Source: Parahaliea mediterranea
GTDB lineage: Bacteria; Pseudomonadota; Gammaproteobacteria; Pseudomonadales; Halieaceae
NCBI RefSeq assembly: GCF_017255185.1
Contig: NZ_JAFKCZ010000023.1
Coordinates: 1-45,156 of the forward strand
Reading direction: 5' to 3'
Length of the DNA: 45,156 nucleotides
The notes below the pieces were generated by a model, which was not told the origin of the DNA, made no database searches, and saw only the letters and a list, made by a program, of their open reading frames with translations. The position numbers and the translations under genes are program-made. This document shows, piece after piece, positions 1 through 8,605 of the stretch (positions are counted from its first letter, which is position 1; the number at the start of each line of letters is the position of its first letter).

Positions 1-1
1 G

Positions 2-110
2 GTCAGTTGTGGGCACAACTCAACCTCAAGAGATAGCATGAGCCTTTCTATTCGTAACAGGCAGAGCCTGCCACTCATGACCACGTCCGTAGGACGTGGT
101 TTCCCACGCT
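2..110 (+). mobile_element. possible 3' remnant of an IS200/IS605-type (TnpB) element
   Basis: The frame entering from the left edge reads C-G-H followed by S-R-D and an I-R-N-R stretch, loosely like the end of a TnpB zinc ribbon. Just after it, at 80-100, is a perfect hairpin with 9-bp arms (ACCACGTCC, loop GTA, GGACGTGGT). A short strong hairpin near the end is typical of IS200/IS605 right ends. The similarity is weak, the frame runs on without a stop where a transposase should end, and most of the element would lie outside the window. It could instead be an unrelated hairpin. Confidence 0.25.
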
Positions 111-113
111 TAA

Positions 114-212
114 ATGAATTCGACCCTACACCGGACTGGCGCTCCCCCTGTAGGGCGGACAGCGGGCCCCTCTTTTCGGGTCATTCATTCCGCCTGCGCC
201 GCAGGCCGGGAC
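114..212. repeat. intergenic GAATTC/GTAGGG repeat, degenerate copy
   Basis: This stretch contains AATGAATTCGACCCTACA, then CTGTAGGGCGGA and CATTCATTCCGCC. These are the same building blocks as the arrays near 35.6 kb and 41.0-41.3 kb, where better copies form palindromes. No gene is supported here. It lies just beyond the terminator of the transhydrogenase operon. Confidence 0.6.
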
Positions 213-224
213 GATACCGCTCAA

Positions 225-253
225 CAAAAAACGCCGGCAACATGGCCGGCGTT
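225..253 (-). terminator. rho-independent terminator of the pnt operon
   Basis: Read on the minus strand, an 8-bp GC-rich stem (ACGCCGGC / GCCGGCGT, loop CATGTT) is followed directly by a run of T. It lies about 45 bp after the pntB stop codon, so it should end the pntAA-pntAB-pntB transcript. Confidence 0.85.
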
Positions 254-296
254 GAGAAACATCAAAGCCCCGTCATCGCGGGGCAGGTTTCAGTGA

Positions 297-1667
297 TTAG
301 CCCGCCAGTTCGCGAACCAGCCCGCCGATGGTCTCCTTCGCATCGCCGAACAGCATCCGCGTGTTCTCCTTGTAGAACAGCGGGTTCTCGATGCCGGCAA
401 AGCCCGAGGCCATGGAGCGCTTGAGCACGAACACCGTGCGCGCCTTGTCCACGTTGATCACCGGCATGCCGTAGATCGGCGACGACTCCACCTCGCGGGC
501 GGCCGGATTCACCACATCGTTGGCGCCGATCACAATCGCCACGTCCACCGTCTCCATGCGCGGGTTGATGTCGTCCATCTCCAGCAGCTGGTCGTAGGGC
601 ACATCCGCCTCCGCCAGCAGCACGTTCATGTGCCCCGGCATGCGCCCGGCCACCGGATGGATACCGAAGTTCACCTCCGCACCGTTCTTCTCCAGCAGTT
701 CGGTCAACTCCTTCACCACGTGCTGGGCCTGGGCCACCGCCATGCCGTAGCCCGGAATAATCGCGACATTGGTGGCCGCTTCCAGCACGTAGTAGGCGTC
801 CTCCACCGAGATCGGCTTGATCTCGCCCTCGATCACCGTCTCCTCGCTGCTCACGCTGCCAAAGCCCGAGAACAGCACATTGCTCAGGGAGCGGTTCATC
901 GCCTTGCACATGATCTGGGTCAGGATGATGCCCGAGGCGCCCACCAGGGAACCGGCGACGATCAGGATATTGTTGTTGACCGCGAAGCCCGCGGCACAGG
1001 CGGCCAGGCCCGAGTAGGAGTTCAGCAGCGAAATCACCACCGGCATGTCGGCGCCGCCGATGGGGATCACCGCCATGATGCCGAACCACAGGGACAGGCC
1101 GATGACCAGGTACAGCCACAGGGGGTTTTCCGGCTCCAGGCAGAACATCACCGCGCTGGCCAGGATACCGAGCACAATCAGGCTGTTGACCACCTGCTGG
1201 CCCTTGAACATGACCGCCCCGGAGCCGATGGTTTCCGAGAGCTTGCCCCAGGCCACCAGAGAGCCAGTGAAGGTCAGGCCACCGATCAGGATCGACAGCA
1301 CGATGGTCACCAGGGTGAACGTATTTCCGGCGGTGGAGAGCGCGGCCGCCCCCACCAGCAGGCTGGCCATGCCACCGAAGCCGTTGAACAGGGCCACCAT
1401 CTCCGGCATCGAGGTCATCTTCACCAGGCGCGCGGCCGCGGCACCGATGGCGCCGCCGACGACAACACCGGCCAGAATCCACTGGAACTCGACAATGCCC
1501 TGGTCGAGCAGCGCGGCGATGATCGCCAGCAGCATGCCGACGGAGGACAACATGTTGCCCCGGCGCGCTGTGGCCGGCGAGCCCAGCAGCTTGAGGCCAA
1601 AGATAAACAGCGCGGCCGCGACGACGAAGGCCAGCTGGGTGATCAATTGCATTGGTTCCACGCTCAA
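297..1667 (-). CDS. pntB: NAD(P) transhydrogenase subunit beta
   Basis: PntB carries the NADP(H)-binding domain III and the larger share of the membrane domain of the proton-translocating transhydrogenase, which uses the proton gradient to reduce NADP+ with NADH. The product has about 456 residues, close to the usual 460. Hydrophobic segments fill the N-terminal half (for example FVVAAALFIFGL and VVVGGAIGAAAA). The C-terminal half has the NADP-domain signatures IPGYGMAVAQAQ, GIHPVAGRMPGHMNVLL and VIGANDVVNPAA. The first possible start, a TTG, overlaps the pntAB stop by four bases, but a strong GGAGG sits better spaced from the GTG two codons later (1661). The ATG at 1652 is a third option. 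Last gene of the pnt operon. Confidence 0.96.
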   Translation of the reverse strand: MSVEPMQLITQLAFVVAAALFIFGLKLLGSPATARRGNMLSSVGMLLAIIAALLDQGIVEFQWILAGVVVGGAIGAAAARLVKMTSMPEMVALFNGFGGMASLLVGAAALSTAGNTFTLVTIVLSILIGGLTFTGSLVAWGKLSETIGSGAVMFKGQQVVNSLIVLGILASAVMFCLEPENPLWLYLVIGLSLWFGIMAVIPIGGADMPVVISLLNSYSGLAACAAGFAVNNNILIVAGSLVGASGIILTQIMCKAMNRSLSNVLFSGFGSVSSEETVIEGEIKPISVEDAYYVLEAATNVAIIPGYGMAVAQAQHVVKELTELLEKNGAEVNFGIHPVAGRMPGHMNVLLAEADVPYDQLLEMDDINPRMETVDVAIVIGANDVVNPAAREVESSPIYGMPVINVDKARTVFVLKRSMASGFAGIENPLFYKENTRMLFGDAKETIGGLVRELAG

Positions 1668-1945
1668 CCCTCCTTCTTCTTGAACATCGCCAGCATGCGG
1701 TCGGTCACCAGGTAACCGCCCACCACGTTGATCGAGGCCAGGGCCACGGCGGCCGCGCCCAGCCAGTTGGCCAGGTCGTGCTGACCGGTGCCGGCGAGGC
1801 TGATGGCGCCCACCACGGTGATGCCGGAAATGGCGTTGGCGCCAGACATCAACGGCGTATGCAGGGTCGCGGGGACCTTGTTAATCAGTTCGAAGCCCAC
1901 GAAGATGGACAACATCAAAATGAATGTCAGGAATACGGCTTCCAT
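1664..1945 (-). CDS. pntAB: NAD(P) transhydrogenase subunit alpha, membrane part (alpha-2)
   Basis: This 93-residue protein is the small membrane subunit that appears as a separate polypeptide in three-subunit transhydrogenases; in E. coli it is the C-terminal part of PntA. It has three likely TM segments (VFLTFILMLSIFVGFELI; ANAISGITVVGAISLAG; WLGAAAVALASINVVGGYLV) and the family segment KVPATLHTPLMSGANAISG. The ATG at 1945 is one base beyond the pntAA stop, and its own stop overlaps the first possible pntB start, so translation is probably coupled. The frame stays open upstream inside pntAA, but that extension has no family resemblance and was left out. Confidence 0.95.
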   Translation of the reverse strand: MEAVFLTFILMLSIFVGFELINKVPATLHTPLMSGANAISGITVVGAISLAGTGQHDLANWLGAAAVALASINVVGGYLVTDRMLAMFKKKEG

Positions 1946-1946
1946 A

Positions 1947-3089
1947 TCAGCTGCCCCCCTCCAGGATGTTCTTGATGGTTTCGTTGGTGACTTCGCCACC
2001 GTGGGTGATGATGCAGCCGGGCAGTATGTCGTGCTCGAAGTCGATCGCCAGTTGCTTGCTGTCCTTGTCCCAGACGTCTTCCACCAGGTTGAACAGGTTG
2101 CTGGAGTACATCTTGCTCGCATCCCGGGACACCCGGTTGGGCAAGTTGGCCTGGCCGATGATGGTGACACCGTTCACTTCCACCGTTTTGTCGGGCTCCG
2201 AACCCTCCACGTTGCCCCCGGTTTCGGCGGCCATGTCCACGATCACCGAGCCCGGCTGCATGGCTTCCACCATATCGCGGGTCACCAGTACGGGCGGCTT
2301 GCGTCCAAAAACCTGGGCAGTGGTGATCACCACGTCGGATTGCGCAATGACTTCCTTCTGCGCCTGGCGCTGCTTCTCGATCTGTTCGGGCGTCAGTTCC
2401 CTGGCGTAGCCGCCAGCGGTTTCACCGGTCTCGCCCAGGTCGATTTCCAGAAAGGTTCCGCCCAGTGACTGCACCTGCTCCGCCACGACCGGCCGCGTGT
2501 CGAAGGCGGTGACCTTGGCGCCGAGACGCTTGGCGGTGGCGATGGCCTGCAGGCCCGCCACGCCGGCGCCGAGCACGAAAACCTTGGCCGGTTTCAGCGT
2601 GCCCGCGGGGGTCATCATCATCGGCAGAATGCTCGGCAGGTGGTTCGCGGCCAGCAACACCGTCACGTAACCCGCCAGGTTGGCCTGGGAGCTGAGGGCG
2701 TCCATTTTCTGGCTGCGCGTGGTGCGGGGGATCATCTCCATGCTGATCGCGGTCACGCCCTGTTTTTGCAACGCGCGAACCAGCTCGCGCTCATTGAAGG
2801 GGTCCAGGTAGCTGATGTGGATGCAGCCCGAAGGCATCAGTGCCACTTCCTCCAGCGTGGGCTTGCGCAGGCGAAGCAATATTTGCGCCTCGGCAAACAG
2901 TTTGTTCCGGTCCGGCTCCAGACCGGCGCCGGCTTCGGTGTACTGTTCGTCGGCGAAACCGGAGCCCAGTCCCAAGCCTGGCTCAATGACAATCTCTGCA
3001 CCGAGCAGGCAAAGTTTCTTTACCGTTTCCGGGATGATGGGCACCCGGTTCTCTCCCGGATGCGTCTCCCTGGGAATTGCGATGCGCAT
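1947..3089 (-). CDS. pntAA: NAD(P) transhydrogenase subunit alpha, NAD-binding part (alpha-1)
   Basis: This soluble NAD(H)-binding domain I resembles alanine dehydrogenase. It has 380 residues, normal for a split alpha-1 subunit. It starts MRIAIPRETHPGENRVPIIP, a hallmark of the PntA/Ald family. Further family features are the Rossmann motif VFVLGAGVAGLQAIATAKRLG with FDTRP just after it, the mobile-loop region near YARELT, and VIVDMAAETGGNVEGS. It ends just before the membrane domain, so the split is genuine. First gene of the operon; the ATG at 3089 has a purine-rich GGGGAA upstream. Confidence 0.96.
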   Translation of the reverse strand: MRIAIPRETHPGENRVPIIPETVKKLCLLGAEIVIEPGLGLGSGFADEQYTEAGAGLEPDRNKLFAEAQILLRLRKPTLEEVALMPSGCIHISYLDPFNERELVRALQKQGVTAISMEMIPRTTRSQKMDALSSQANLAGYVTVLLAANHLPSILPMMMTPAGTLKPAKVFVLGAGVAGLQAIATAKRLGAKVTAFDTRPVVAEQVQSLGGTFLEIDLGETGETAGGYARELTPEQIEKQRQAQKEVIAQSDVVITTAQVFGRKPPVLVTRDMVEAMQPGSVIVDMAAETGGNVEGSEPDKTVEVNGVTIIGQANLPNRVSRDASKMYSSNLFNLVEDVWDKDSKQLAIDFEHDILPGCIITHGGEVTNETIKNILEGGS

Positions 3090-3500
3090 AGCGTTTTTTC
3101 CCCATACCTGTGTGTCGTTGTATTTCGGGTGTTATAGTTTCTGCTGCAACTTCTAGCGGTTGCTGTCACCCTTTATATCGCCGTTGCTTTTCGCAAGGCG
3201 GCCGGTGACTGTAGCACAGCCCCTGAAACGCAGGAACTATGGCCACTATTCACCAACTGAATTGCCGACGGGCCATTTCATACAGCCCGGCAGGGCTGCA
3301 TTAGAGCACCCAAACGGCCGGCAACCTTAGCGCAGGCCGCGGCTGTCGCCCTAATCTACCTGGATGAAATTGCCAATCAATGGCCATTGAGCCCAAATAA
3401 CTAGACCCGTTGTGACAGCCCCGAAGTCGAACCCATTCGGGGGATGCGTCGCGCGCATTCGCGGACCGCGCCCCCGTGCGCGGGGCGCTGGGACAGGTGT
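3090..3500. other. intergenic region upstream of pntAA
   Basis: About 410 bp without a convincing gene. It must hold the pntAA promoter (minus strand); a TATAAC hexamer lies about 50 bp upstream of the start, without a clear -35 partner. A short CAGCCC/GGGCTG hairpin lies near 3280-3300 and lacks a T-run, so I do not call a terminator for the chrR-like gene that ends at 3501. Confidence 0.5.
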
Positions 3501-4163
3501 TCAGCCGGCGCGCAGATGCAGGAAGGGGTTCATCCAGCGGTGTTTCCAACCGGTGAAGCGCAGCGGCGCGTCGAGCACGCCGATGCAAATACAATCCTCG
3601 GACTGCAGGGCCGTGGGGGCGTGCACCTCGTCCTTTCGACGCAGCAGGAAATCGCCCTCGTGATAATCGCCGTCCGCGTCGGAAAACCCGCCCTGCAAGA
3701 CCAGGGTGATTTCCGACCCCCTGTGGTCGTGCTGGGGAATGCGACCGCCGGCCTTGATGTGGTAAAGCGCGAACTCATGCCCCGGATCGCCGGTGCGCAG
3801 GTAGCAGATCGACAGGGTGCGGGTAATGTGCTTCCACGCCAGGTCGGCGAAGTCCCCGTCCATCAGGCGCTGCAGGAATGCGGGTGTGCGTCCGGCGGGA
3901 GCGCCCGCCACCTGGCCCGCACCGTAACTGAGGGGCGGCTCTTCATCCAGGCGCGCCAGCACGGTGTTGAGCAGGGCCTCGGACACCGGTTCCGGGGTCG
4001 CGCGCTCGAACATCGCCGCGCCCACTTCCTGCAGGCTGGTGGCCAGGCGCCGGCACTCGGGACAGTAGTTCAGGTGCGCGGCCACGCAGGCGCTCTGCGC
4101 CAGCGGCAGGGTACCGGCGGCGTATTCAGTGAGAAAATCGAGGTCGGGGTGATATTTGGCCAT
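3501..4163 (-). CDS. chrR: ChrR-type zinc-binding anti-sigma factor with C-terminal cupin
   Basis: The product is a cytoplasmic anti-sigma factor predicted to hold the neighbouring ECF sigma factor inactive until singlet oxygen or related stress releases it. Its 220 residues contain both ChrR zinc sites. The N-terminal anti-sigma domain has His5, His30, Cys34 and Cys37, matching the His6/His31/Cys35/Cys38 set of Rhodobacter ChrR with a shift of one. The C-terminal cupin has His145, His147, Glu151 and His181, the same spacing as His141/143, Glu147 and His177. The ATG at 4163 fits better than a TTG at 4178 that would overlap the sigma gene. It lies 4 bp after the sigma stop, in the same operon. 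Confidence 0.93.
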   Translation of the reverse strand: MAKYHPDLDFLTEYAAGTLPLAQSACVAAHLNYCPECRRLATSLQEVGAAMFERATPEPVSEALLNTVLARLDEEPPLSYGAGQVAGAPAGRTPAFLQRLMDGDFADLAWKHITRTLSICYLRTGDPGHEFALYHIKAGGRIPQHDHRGSEITLVLQGGFSDADGDYHEGDFLLRRKDEVHAPTALQSEDCICIGVLDAPLRFTGWKHRWMNPFLHLRAG

Positions 4164-4167
4164 AGTG

Positions 4168-4770
4168 CTATCTTTCAACCTGAATCTGTAACTTCTGTAC
4201 TGCCAGCCGGACGCGGGATTTCACCGTGCCCAGGGGCAGGTCCAGTTCCGCCGCTGCTTCCGAGTGGGACTTACCCTCCATGTAGACCTTGGCGAGGATC
4301 TGCGCCTGGTCGATGGGCAGTTCGCCCATCAAGCGCCTGACCTGGTCCCGGCTACGGCGCGAATGCATCACCTCGAAAGGCTCCCCCAGGGCCTGCTCGG
4401 GGGTGAAATCCTCGGCCGCCAGCGGGGTATCGAATTTCCGCAGGCGGCGGAACAGATCGGTGCGGCAATTGCGCGCGATGGTGTAAACCCAAGTGCTCGC
4501 AGCCGCCTTTTCCGGGTTGTAGACACCGGCTTTCTGCCATACTTTCAACATGACCTCCTGGACCAGCTCATCGGCATGGCTGGCGGACAGGCTGGAACCG
4601 GACAGCGCAAAGGCCTTGACCAGGGGCGCAAAGTGCCGAAACAGGCGCGTAAACGCCGCGCGATCGCCGCTGGCGCCGATGGCTACCAGGCATTCGCTCC
4701 ATTCGTCGCGACGCGGGCCGTCCGCCGTATGCTGCATGTTGTCGGTGCCACTGTCCTGGCGTTCCGTCAC
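4168..4770 (-). CDS. rpoE: ECF sigma factor of the RpoE/ChrR type (ECF11-like)
   Basis: This group IV sigma factor has 200 residues. Region 2 shows DELVQEVMLKVWQ and STWVYTIARNCRTDLFRRLR; region 4 shows LDLPLGTVKSRVRLAVQKL. A ChrR-type anti-sigma gene directly downstream places it in the class that controls singlet-oxygen responses in Rhodobacter and many marine bacteria. The GTG at 4770 is supported by GGGAG seven bases upstream; the first ATG (4737) has no such site. The upstream region has a promoter of the type this sigma class reads, so it probably controls its own expression. The symbol is used in the Rhodobacter sense, not for E. coli sigma-E. Confidence 0.93.
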   Translation of the reverse strand: MTERQDSGTDNMQHTADGPRRDEWSECLVAIGASGDRAAFTRLFRHFAPLVKAFALSGSSLSASHADELVQEVMLKVWQKAGVYNPEKAAASTWVYTIARNCRTDLFRRLRKFDTPLAAEDFTPEQALGEPFEVMHSRRSRDQVRRLMGELPIDQAQILAKVYMEGKSHSEAAAELDLPLGTVKSRVRLAVQKLQIQVER

Positions 4771-4802
4771 CGCGTTTCTCCCGCTTGATACCCGTGTTGG
4801 CC

Positions 4803-4832
4803 AGTATACGCGCGCCAGAGACGTGTGGATCA
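4803..4832 (-). promoter_or_regulatory. predicted ECF11 (RpoE) promoter of the sigma/chrR operon
   Basis: On the minus strand TGATCC (4832-4827) is followed after exactly 18 bases by TATACT (4808-4803). The published Rhodobacter RpoE consensus is TGATCC, 18 bases, TAAGA. The -10 end is 32 bases from the GTG start, which fits a short leader with the GGGAG site. Positive autoregulation is inferred. Confidence 0.75.
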
Positions 4833-4855
4833 GCCCGGTCGGGGCGATTGCCGCC

Positions 4856-4884
4856 TGATCCAGTCCCGCGACCCGGGCGTAACC
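4856..4884 (+). promoter_or_regulatory. predicted ECF11 (RpoE) promoter of the lipid-modification operon
   Basis: TGATCC (4856-4861) is followed after exactly 18 bases by TAACC (4880-4884), close to the Rhodobacter RpoE consensus TGATCC-N18-TAAGA. It points at the FAD oxidoreductase that starts at 4947. It is the mirror partner of the minus-strand site 24 bp away. Confidence 0.75.
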
Positions 4885-4946
4885 CAGTCAACGGGAGCGC
4901 GGCGGCATCGCCTCCGACCCGGCGAACCGGCAAGGGAGACGGAATA

Positions 4947-6209
4947 TTGGACATCGCAGTCATAGGCGGCGGCATTTCGGGACTGGCCTGCGCCCACTAT
5001 CTCAGCAGCTCGCACCGGGTCAGCCTGTTCGAGGCGGGCCGGGAAGTGGGGGGCCACACCGCTACCGTGGATGTAAAAGTGGGCACCCGGCGCTACGCCG
5101 TGGACACTGGTTTCATCGTCTACAACGACTGGACCTACCCCCGTTTCATTGCCCTGATGGAGGAGCTGGGCGTCTCCAGCAAACCCACCAGCATGGGCTT
5201 TAGCGTGCGCGACGAGCGCACCGGCCTGGAGTACTCGGGCTCCAGCCTGGATGCGCTCTTCGCGCAGCGCCGAAACCTGCTGTCGCCGCGCTTTATCGGC
5301 ATGATACGCGACATCCTGCGCTTCAACCGCGAATCGGTGGCCGATCTCGAGGAGGGCCGGCTGGACGACGGTGAAACCCTGGGGCAGTACCTGCAACGCA
5401 AGGGCTACGGCCAGGCCTTCCAGCGCGACTACCTGGTGGCCATGGGCTCCGCCATCTGGTCGTCCGATTGCGACACCATCAGCCGCTTCCCGGTGAGTTT
5501 TTTCCTGCGTTTCTTCCGCAATCACGGGCTGTTGAGCATCGGCGAGCGCCCGCAGTGGCGCGTCATCGAGGGCGGCTCGCGGGAGTACCTGCGCCCCCTG
5601 TGCCGGCGCTTCGAACAACGCATCCACACCGGGAGCCCGGTGCGCAGCGTGCGGCGCCCGACCGGCAACAGCGTGCGCATCGAGCTGGAAAACGGTGCCG
5701 GGCACACCTTCGACCAGGTGGTGATCGCCACCCACTCCGACCAGGCCCTGCGGATGCTCGCCGACCCCTCGCCGGCCGAGCGGGAGGTGCTCGGCGCCCT
5801 GCCCTACCAGCGCAACGAGGTGGTCCTGCATACCGATACCCGCCTGCTGCCGCGCAACCGCAAGACCTGGAGCAGCTGGAACTACCACCTGGGCCGGCAC
5901 AGTGACCGCGCCGTGGTCACCTACAATATGAACATCCTGCAGGGCCTGGAGGCCCCGGAGACTTTCTGCGTGACATTGAACAACGGCGCCGCCATCAACC
6001 CGCACAAGGTGCTGGGCACCTTTTACTACGACCACCCGGTGTTCTCCCCCGGGGGCATCGCCGCCCAGGCCCGCTGGGCGGAAATCAACGGTGTGCGCGA
6101 CACCTGGTACTGCGGCGCCTACTGGCACAACGGCTTCCACGAGGACGGCGTCAACAGCGCCTTGCGGGTGGTGCAGGCACTGGGCGAAAAAGGGGTTGTG
6201 GCGGCGTGA
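4947..6209 (+). CDS. FAD-dependent amine-oxidase-family oxidoreductase, lipid-modifying
   Basis: A 420-residue flavoprotein begins with the dinucleotide-binding motif [17 protein letters not shown] (GGGISG at residues 7-12), followed by [16 protein letters not shown], typical of the NAD(P)-binding/amine-oxidase family found beside cyclopropane-synthase genes. The start is a TTG at 4947, preceded by AAGGGAGAC at 4932-4940; the frame is open further upstream, but that stretch overlaps the promoter. In Rhodobacter, homologues in the RpoE regulon take part in making methylated furan fatty acids (the ufa genes); that role here is inference. It is first in an operon with the DUF1365 and methyltransferase genes and overlaps the next gene by four bases. 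Confidence 0.88.
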   Translation: MDIAVIGGGISGLACAHYLSSSHRVSLFEAGREVGGHTATVDVKVGTRRYAVDTGFIVYNDWTYPRFIALMEELGVSSKPTSMGFSVRDERTGLEYSGSSLDALFAQRRNLLSPRFIGMIRDILRFNRESVADLEEGRLDDGETLGQYLQRKGYGQAFQRDYLVAMGSAIWSSDCDTISRFPVSFFLRFFRNHGLLSIGERPQWRVIEGGSREYLRPLCRRFEQRIHTGSPVRSVRRPTGNSVRIELENGAGHTFDQVVIATHSDQALRMLADPSPAEREVLGALPYQRNEVVLHTDTRLLPRNRKTWSSWNYHLGRHSDRAVVTYNMNILQGLEAPETFCVTLNNGAAINPHKVLGTFYYDHPVFSPGGIAAQARWAEINGVRDTWYCGAYWHNGFHEDGVNSALRVVQALGEKGVVAA

Positions 6210-6970
6210 GGTCGCGGCTCTACGAAGGCTGGCTGCAGCACCGGCGGCTGCAGCCGCGTCGACACCAGTTCCGCTACCGGGTGTTCATGCCCTATATCTG
6301 CCTGGAGGAACTGCCCGACCTGTTTCGCGGCGCCAGGCTTTGGTCCCTGGAGGGGCGCACGCCGGCGAGTTTCAGGCGCGCGGATTTTCTCGGCGATCCC
6401 GGCACGGAGCTGGACGCGGCGGTGCGCGCGCGGGTCGAGCGCGAAACGGGCGAGCGCCCCACCGGCCCTGTTTTTATGCTGGCCAACCTGCGCTACTTCG
6501 GTTTCAACATGAACCCGCTGAGCTGCTATTACTGTTTCGACCGCGACGAAAAGCGGCTCGAGTACCTGGTCGCGGAGGTGACCAACACCCCGTGGAACGA
6601 GCGCCACAGCTATGTGCTGCCCGGGCCGGACCAGGGCGACTGGCTGCGACACGATTTCGGCAAGTCCTTTCACGTCTCGCCCTTCAACCCGATGGATATG
6701 CGCTACCGGTGGCGCAGCAATACGCCCGGTGAGAACCTGCGCCTGCACCTGGCCAACACCGTGGCGGGTGAACGCGTGTTCGACGCCGGCCTGTCGATGC
6801 GCGCCCGGCCGTGGACCACGGCCAATCTCAACCGTGTGCTGTGGCGCTACCCGGCGATGACCGCCCAGGTCGCACTGGGCATTTACTGGCAGGCGCTGAA
6901 ACTGTTTGCCAAACGCGTTCCCTTCCACCCCCACCCCGGTTCCCCAACGAACGGAGTCCACCATGAGTAA
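6206..6970 (+). CDS. DUF1365 family protein
   Basis: A 254-residue protein starting with GTG, overlapping the previous stop as GTGA. Features typical of DUF1365 are [20 protein letters not shown] near the start, [20 protein letters not shown], then [15 protein letters not shown] and [15 protein letters not shown]. The biochemical role of the family is not settled. It almost always sits between a flavin oxidoreductase and a cyclopropane-synthase-like methyltransferase, as here, so a step in phospholipid acyl-chain modification is likely. The C-terminal region ([20 protein letters not shown]) may contact the membrane. It overlaps the methyltransferase start by eight bases. Confidence 0.9.
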   Translation: MRSRLYEGWLQHRRLQPRRHQFRYRVFMPYICLEELPDLFRGARLWSLEGRTPASFRRADFLGDPGTELDAAVRARVERETGERPTGPVFMLANLRYFGFNMNPLSCYYCFDRDEKRLEYLVAEVTNTPWNERHSYVLPGPDQGDWLRHDFGKSFHVSPFNPMDMRYRWRSNTPGENLRLHLANTVAGERVFDAGLSMRARPWTTANLNRVLWRYPAMTAQVALGIYWQALKLFAKRVPFHPHPGSPTNGVHHE

Positions 6971-8234
6971 CACCAGCGTCACCCGTATACCTTCCCTGCC
7001 GCGGCCGCGCCGACTGTGGTCCAACGACAGGCTGGCGCGCCGCCTGTTGCTGAAAGTACTGGACAGGATCGCGGTGGGAGAACTGGTGATTCACGACGGC
7101 CCGGAAACTTTCCAGCTGGGTCGCCGGGACGGCGGCGGCCCAAGGGCGGAACTGCGGGTTCACCATCCGCGGGCCTGGCGCCGGGTGTTGACCGGCGGCA
7201 CCATCGGCTCCGGCGAGGCCTATATCGACGGCGACTGGTCGTCCCCGGACCTGCTCCGGGTCACCCGGGTGTTTTGCGCCAACCTGGCGACCATGGAAGC
7301 GATGGAGTCCCGCAAGTCCATCCTGATGCGGCTGGCGCTGAGGGCCGCCCACCGCATCAATCGCAATACCCGGCAGGGATCGCGGCGCAATATCGCCGCC
7401 CACTACGACCTGGGCAACGACTTTTTCGCGCTGTTCCTGGACCCGACCATGATGTATTCCTCGGCGCTGTTCAGCGATCGCGCCGCCACGCTGGAAGCGG
7501 CCTCGGAGGCCAAGCTCGATGAAATCTGCCGGCAACTGGAACTGACCGCCGGCGACCACCTGCTGGAAATCGGCACCGGCTGGGGCGGCATGGCCCTGCA
7601 TGCGGCGCGGCACTACGGCTGCCGGGTAACCACCACCACCATTTCCCGGGAACAGTACCAGTACACCCTCGAACGGGTGCGGGCGGCGGGCCTGGAGGAA
7701 CGCGTCGAGGTGCTGTGCGAGGACTACCGCGCCTTGTCCGGTCGCTACGACAAACTGGTGTCGATCGAAATGATCGAGGCAGTGGGCCACGCCTTCTACC
7801 GCGATTATTTCCGCGCTTGCAGCGCCTTGCTCAAGCCCGAGGGCAAGATGGTCATCCAGGCCATCACCATGGCCGACCAGCGCTACGAGCAGGCCAGGGA
7901 CTCGGTGGACTTCATCAAGCGCTATATTTTTCCCGGCGGCTGCCTGCCCTCGCTGGCGGTCATCGCCGACCACCTGGCCCGCGACACCGACATGCAACTG
8001 GTGCACCTGCGCGACATCACCGACGACTACGCCCGCACCCTGGCCTGCTGGCGCGAGCGTTTCACGGCGCAACTCGATGCGGTCAAGCGCATGGGCTTCG
8101 ACCAGCGCTTCATCCGCATGTGGGAATTCTACCTGTGCTACTGCGAGGGCGGTTTTCGCGAACGGATTATCGGCACCGTACAGCTGGCCATGGCCAAGCC
8201 CGGTTACCGTTTTGGCGACTCGGCTCCTGGCTGA
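6963..8234 (+). CDS. cyclopropane-fatty-acyl-phospholipid synthase family methyltransferase
   Basis: A 423-residue SAM-dependent methyltransferase that acts on unsaturated acyl chains of phospholipids. Visible are HYDLGNDFF (147-155), the SAM motif [16 protein letters not shown] (about 200-215), [28 protein letters not shown], and [33 protein letters not shown], all standard for the Cfa family. The ATG at 6963 has GGAG at 6953 and overlaps the DUF1365 gene. The product could be a cyclopropane or, as with UfaM of Rhodobacter, a methylated intermediate of furan fatty acids; sequence reading alone cannot decide. As last gene of the main three-gene unit it should be controlled by the promoter at 4856. 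Confidence 0.92.
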   Translation: MSNTSVTRIPSLPRPRRLWSNDRLARRLLLKVLDRIAVGELVIHDGPETFQLGRRDGGGPRAELRVHHPRAWRRVLTGGTIGSGEAYIDGDWSSPDLLRVTRVFCANLATMEAMESRKSILMRLALRAAHRINRNTRQGSRRNIAAHYDLGNDFFALFLDPTMMYSSALFSDRAATLEAASEAKLDEICRQLELTAGDHLLEIGTGWGGMALHAARHYGCRVTTTTISREQYQYTLERVRAAGLEERVEVLCEDYRALSGRYDKLVSIEMIEAVGHAFYRDYFRACSALLKPEGKMVIQAITMADQRYEQARDSVDFIKRYIFPGGCLPSLAVIADHLARDTDMQLVHLRDITDDYARTLACWRERFTAQLDAVKRMGFDQRFIRMWEFYLCYCEGGFRERIIGTVQLAMAKPGYRFGDSAPG

Positions 8235-8325
8235 CGGCCCCACCAGCAGGGCGATCCCGGGCGTGGGAGTTGTCGGCGCACGGTGGCGCGGCTACCATGG
8301 CAGGACAATAATTGCGGGAGTGGTT

Positions 8326-8577
8326 ATGCTGATACTGAAAATCGGGCTGCTGGCCGTGTACCTTGCCGCCGCGGCATCCCTGGTGGTGCCGGTGTTAGGT
8401 CCCGGCGATATCTATTTACAATACGTCGCCCTCGCGCTCCTGGCCATTCACGCGCTGGAAACCGTGTTCACATTCCAGATTCTTCAACGCCACCCGGGAG
8501 GTATGGCGCAAAGTGTCCTGCTGTGCCTGCTTTTTGGCGTAGTGCACTGGGCACCACTGAAGAAATCCGGTAGCTGA
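8326..8577 (+). CDS. small membrane protein, DUF1145-like
   Basis: An 83-residue, very hydrophobic protein. Three likely TM segments are ILKIGLLAVYLAAAASLVV, YLQYVALALLAIHALETVF and AQSVLLCLLFGVVHWAPL, with the HALE...F spacing and terminal VHW known from DUF1145 (E. coli YhhL-type) proteins. GGGAG precedes the ATG by five bases. It lies 91 bp after the methyltransferase on the same strand and may or may not be part of that operon. Function unknown. Confidence 0.7.
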   Translation: MLILKIGLLAVYLAAAASLVVPVLGPGDIYLQYVALALLAIHALETVFTFQILQRHPGGMAQSVLLCLLFGVVHWAPLKKSGS

Positions 8578-8605
8578 GGGGCCACTGAACGCGAACAGTG
8601 CCAAC

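Noticed and set aside
630-1715. Long His/Gln-rich open frame on the plus strand opposite pntB
   Set aside because: Antisense to pntB with no family resemblance.
4785-4946. Longer N-terminus of the FAD oxidoreductase
   Set aside because: The extension runs through the divergent promoters and has no family character; TTG at 4947 has a good ribosome site and gives the normal start just before the FAD motif.
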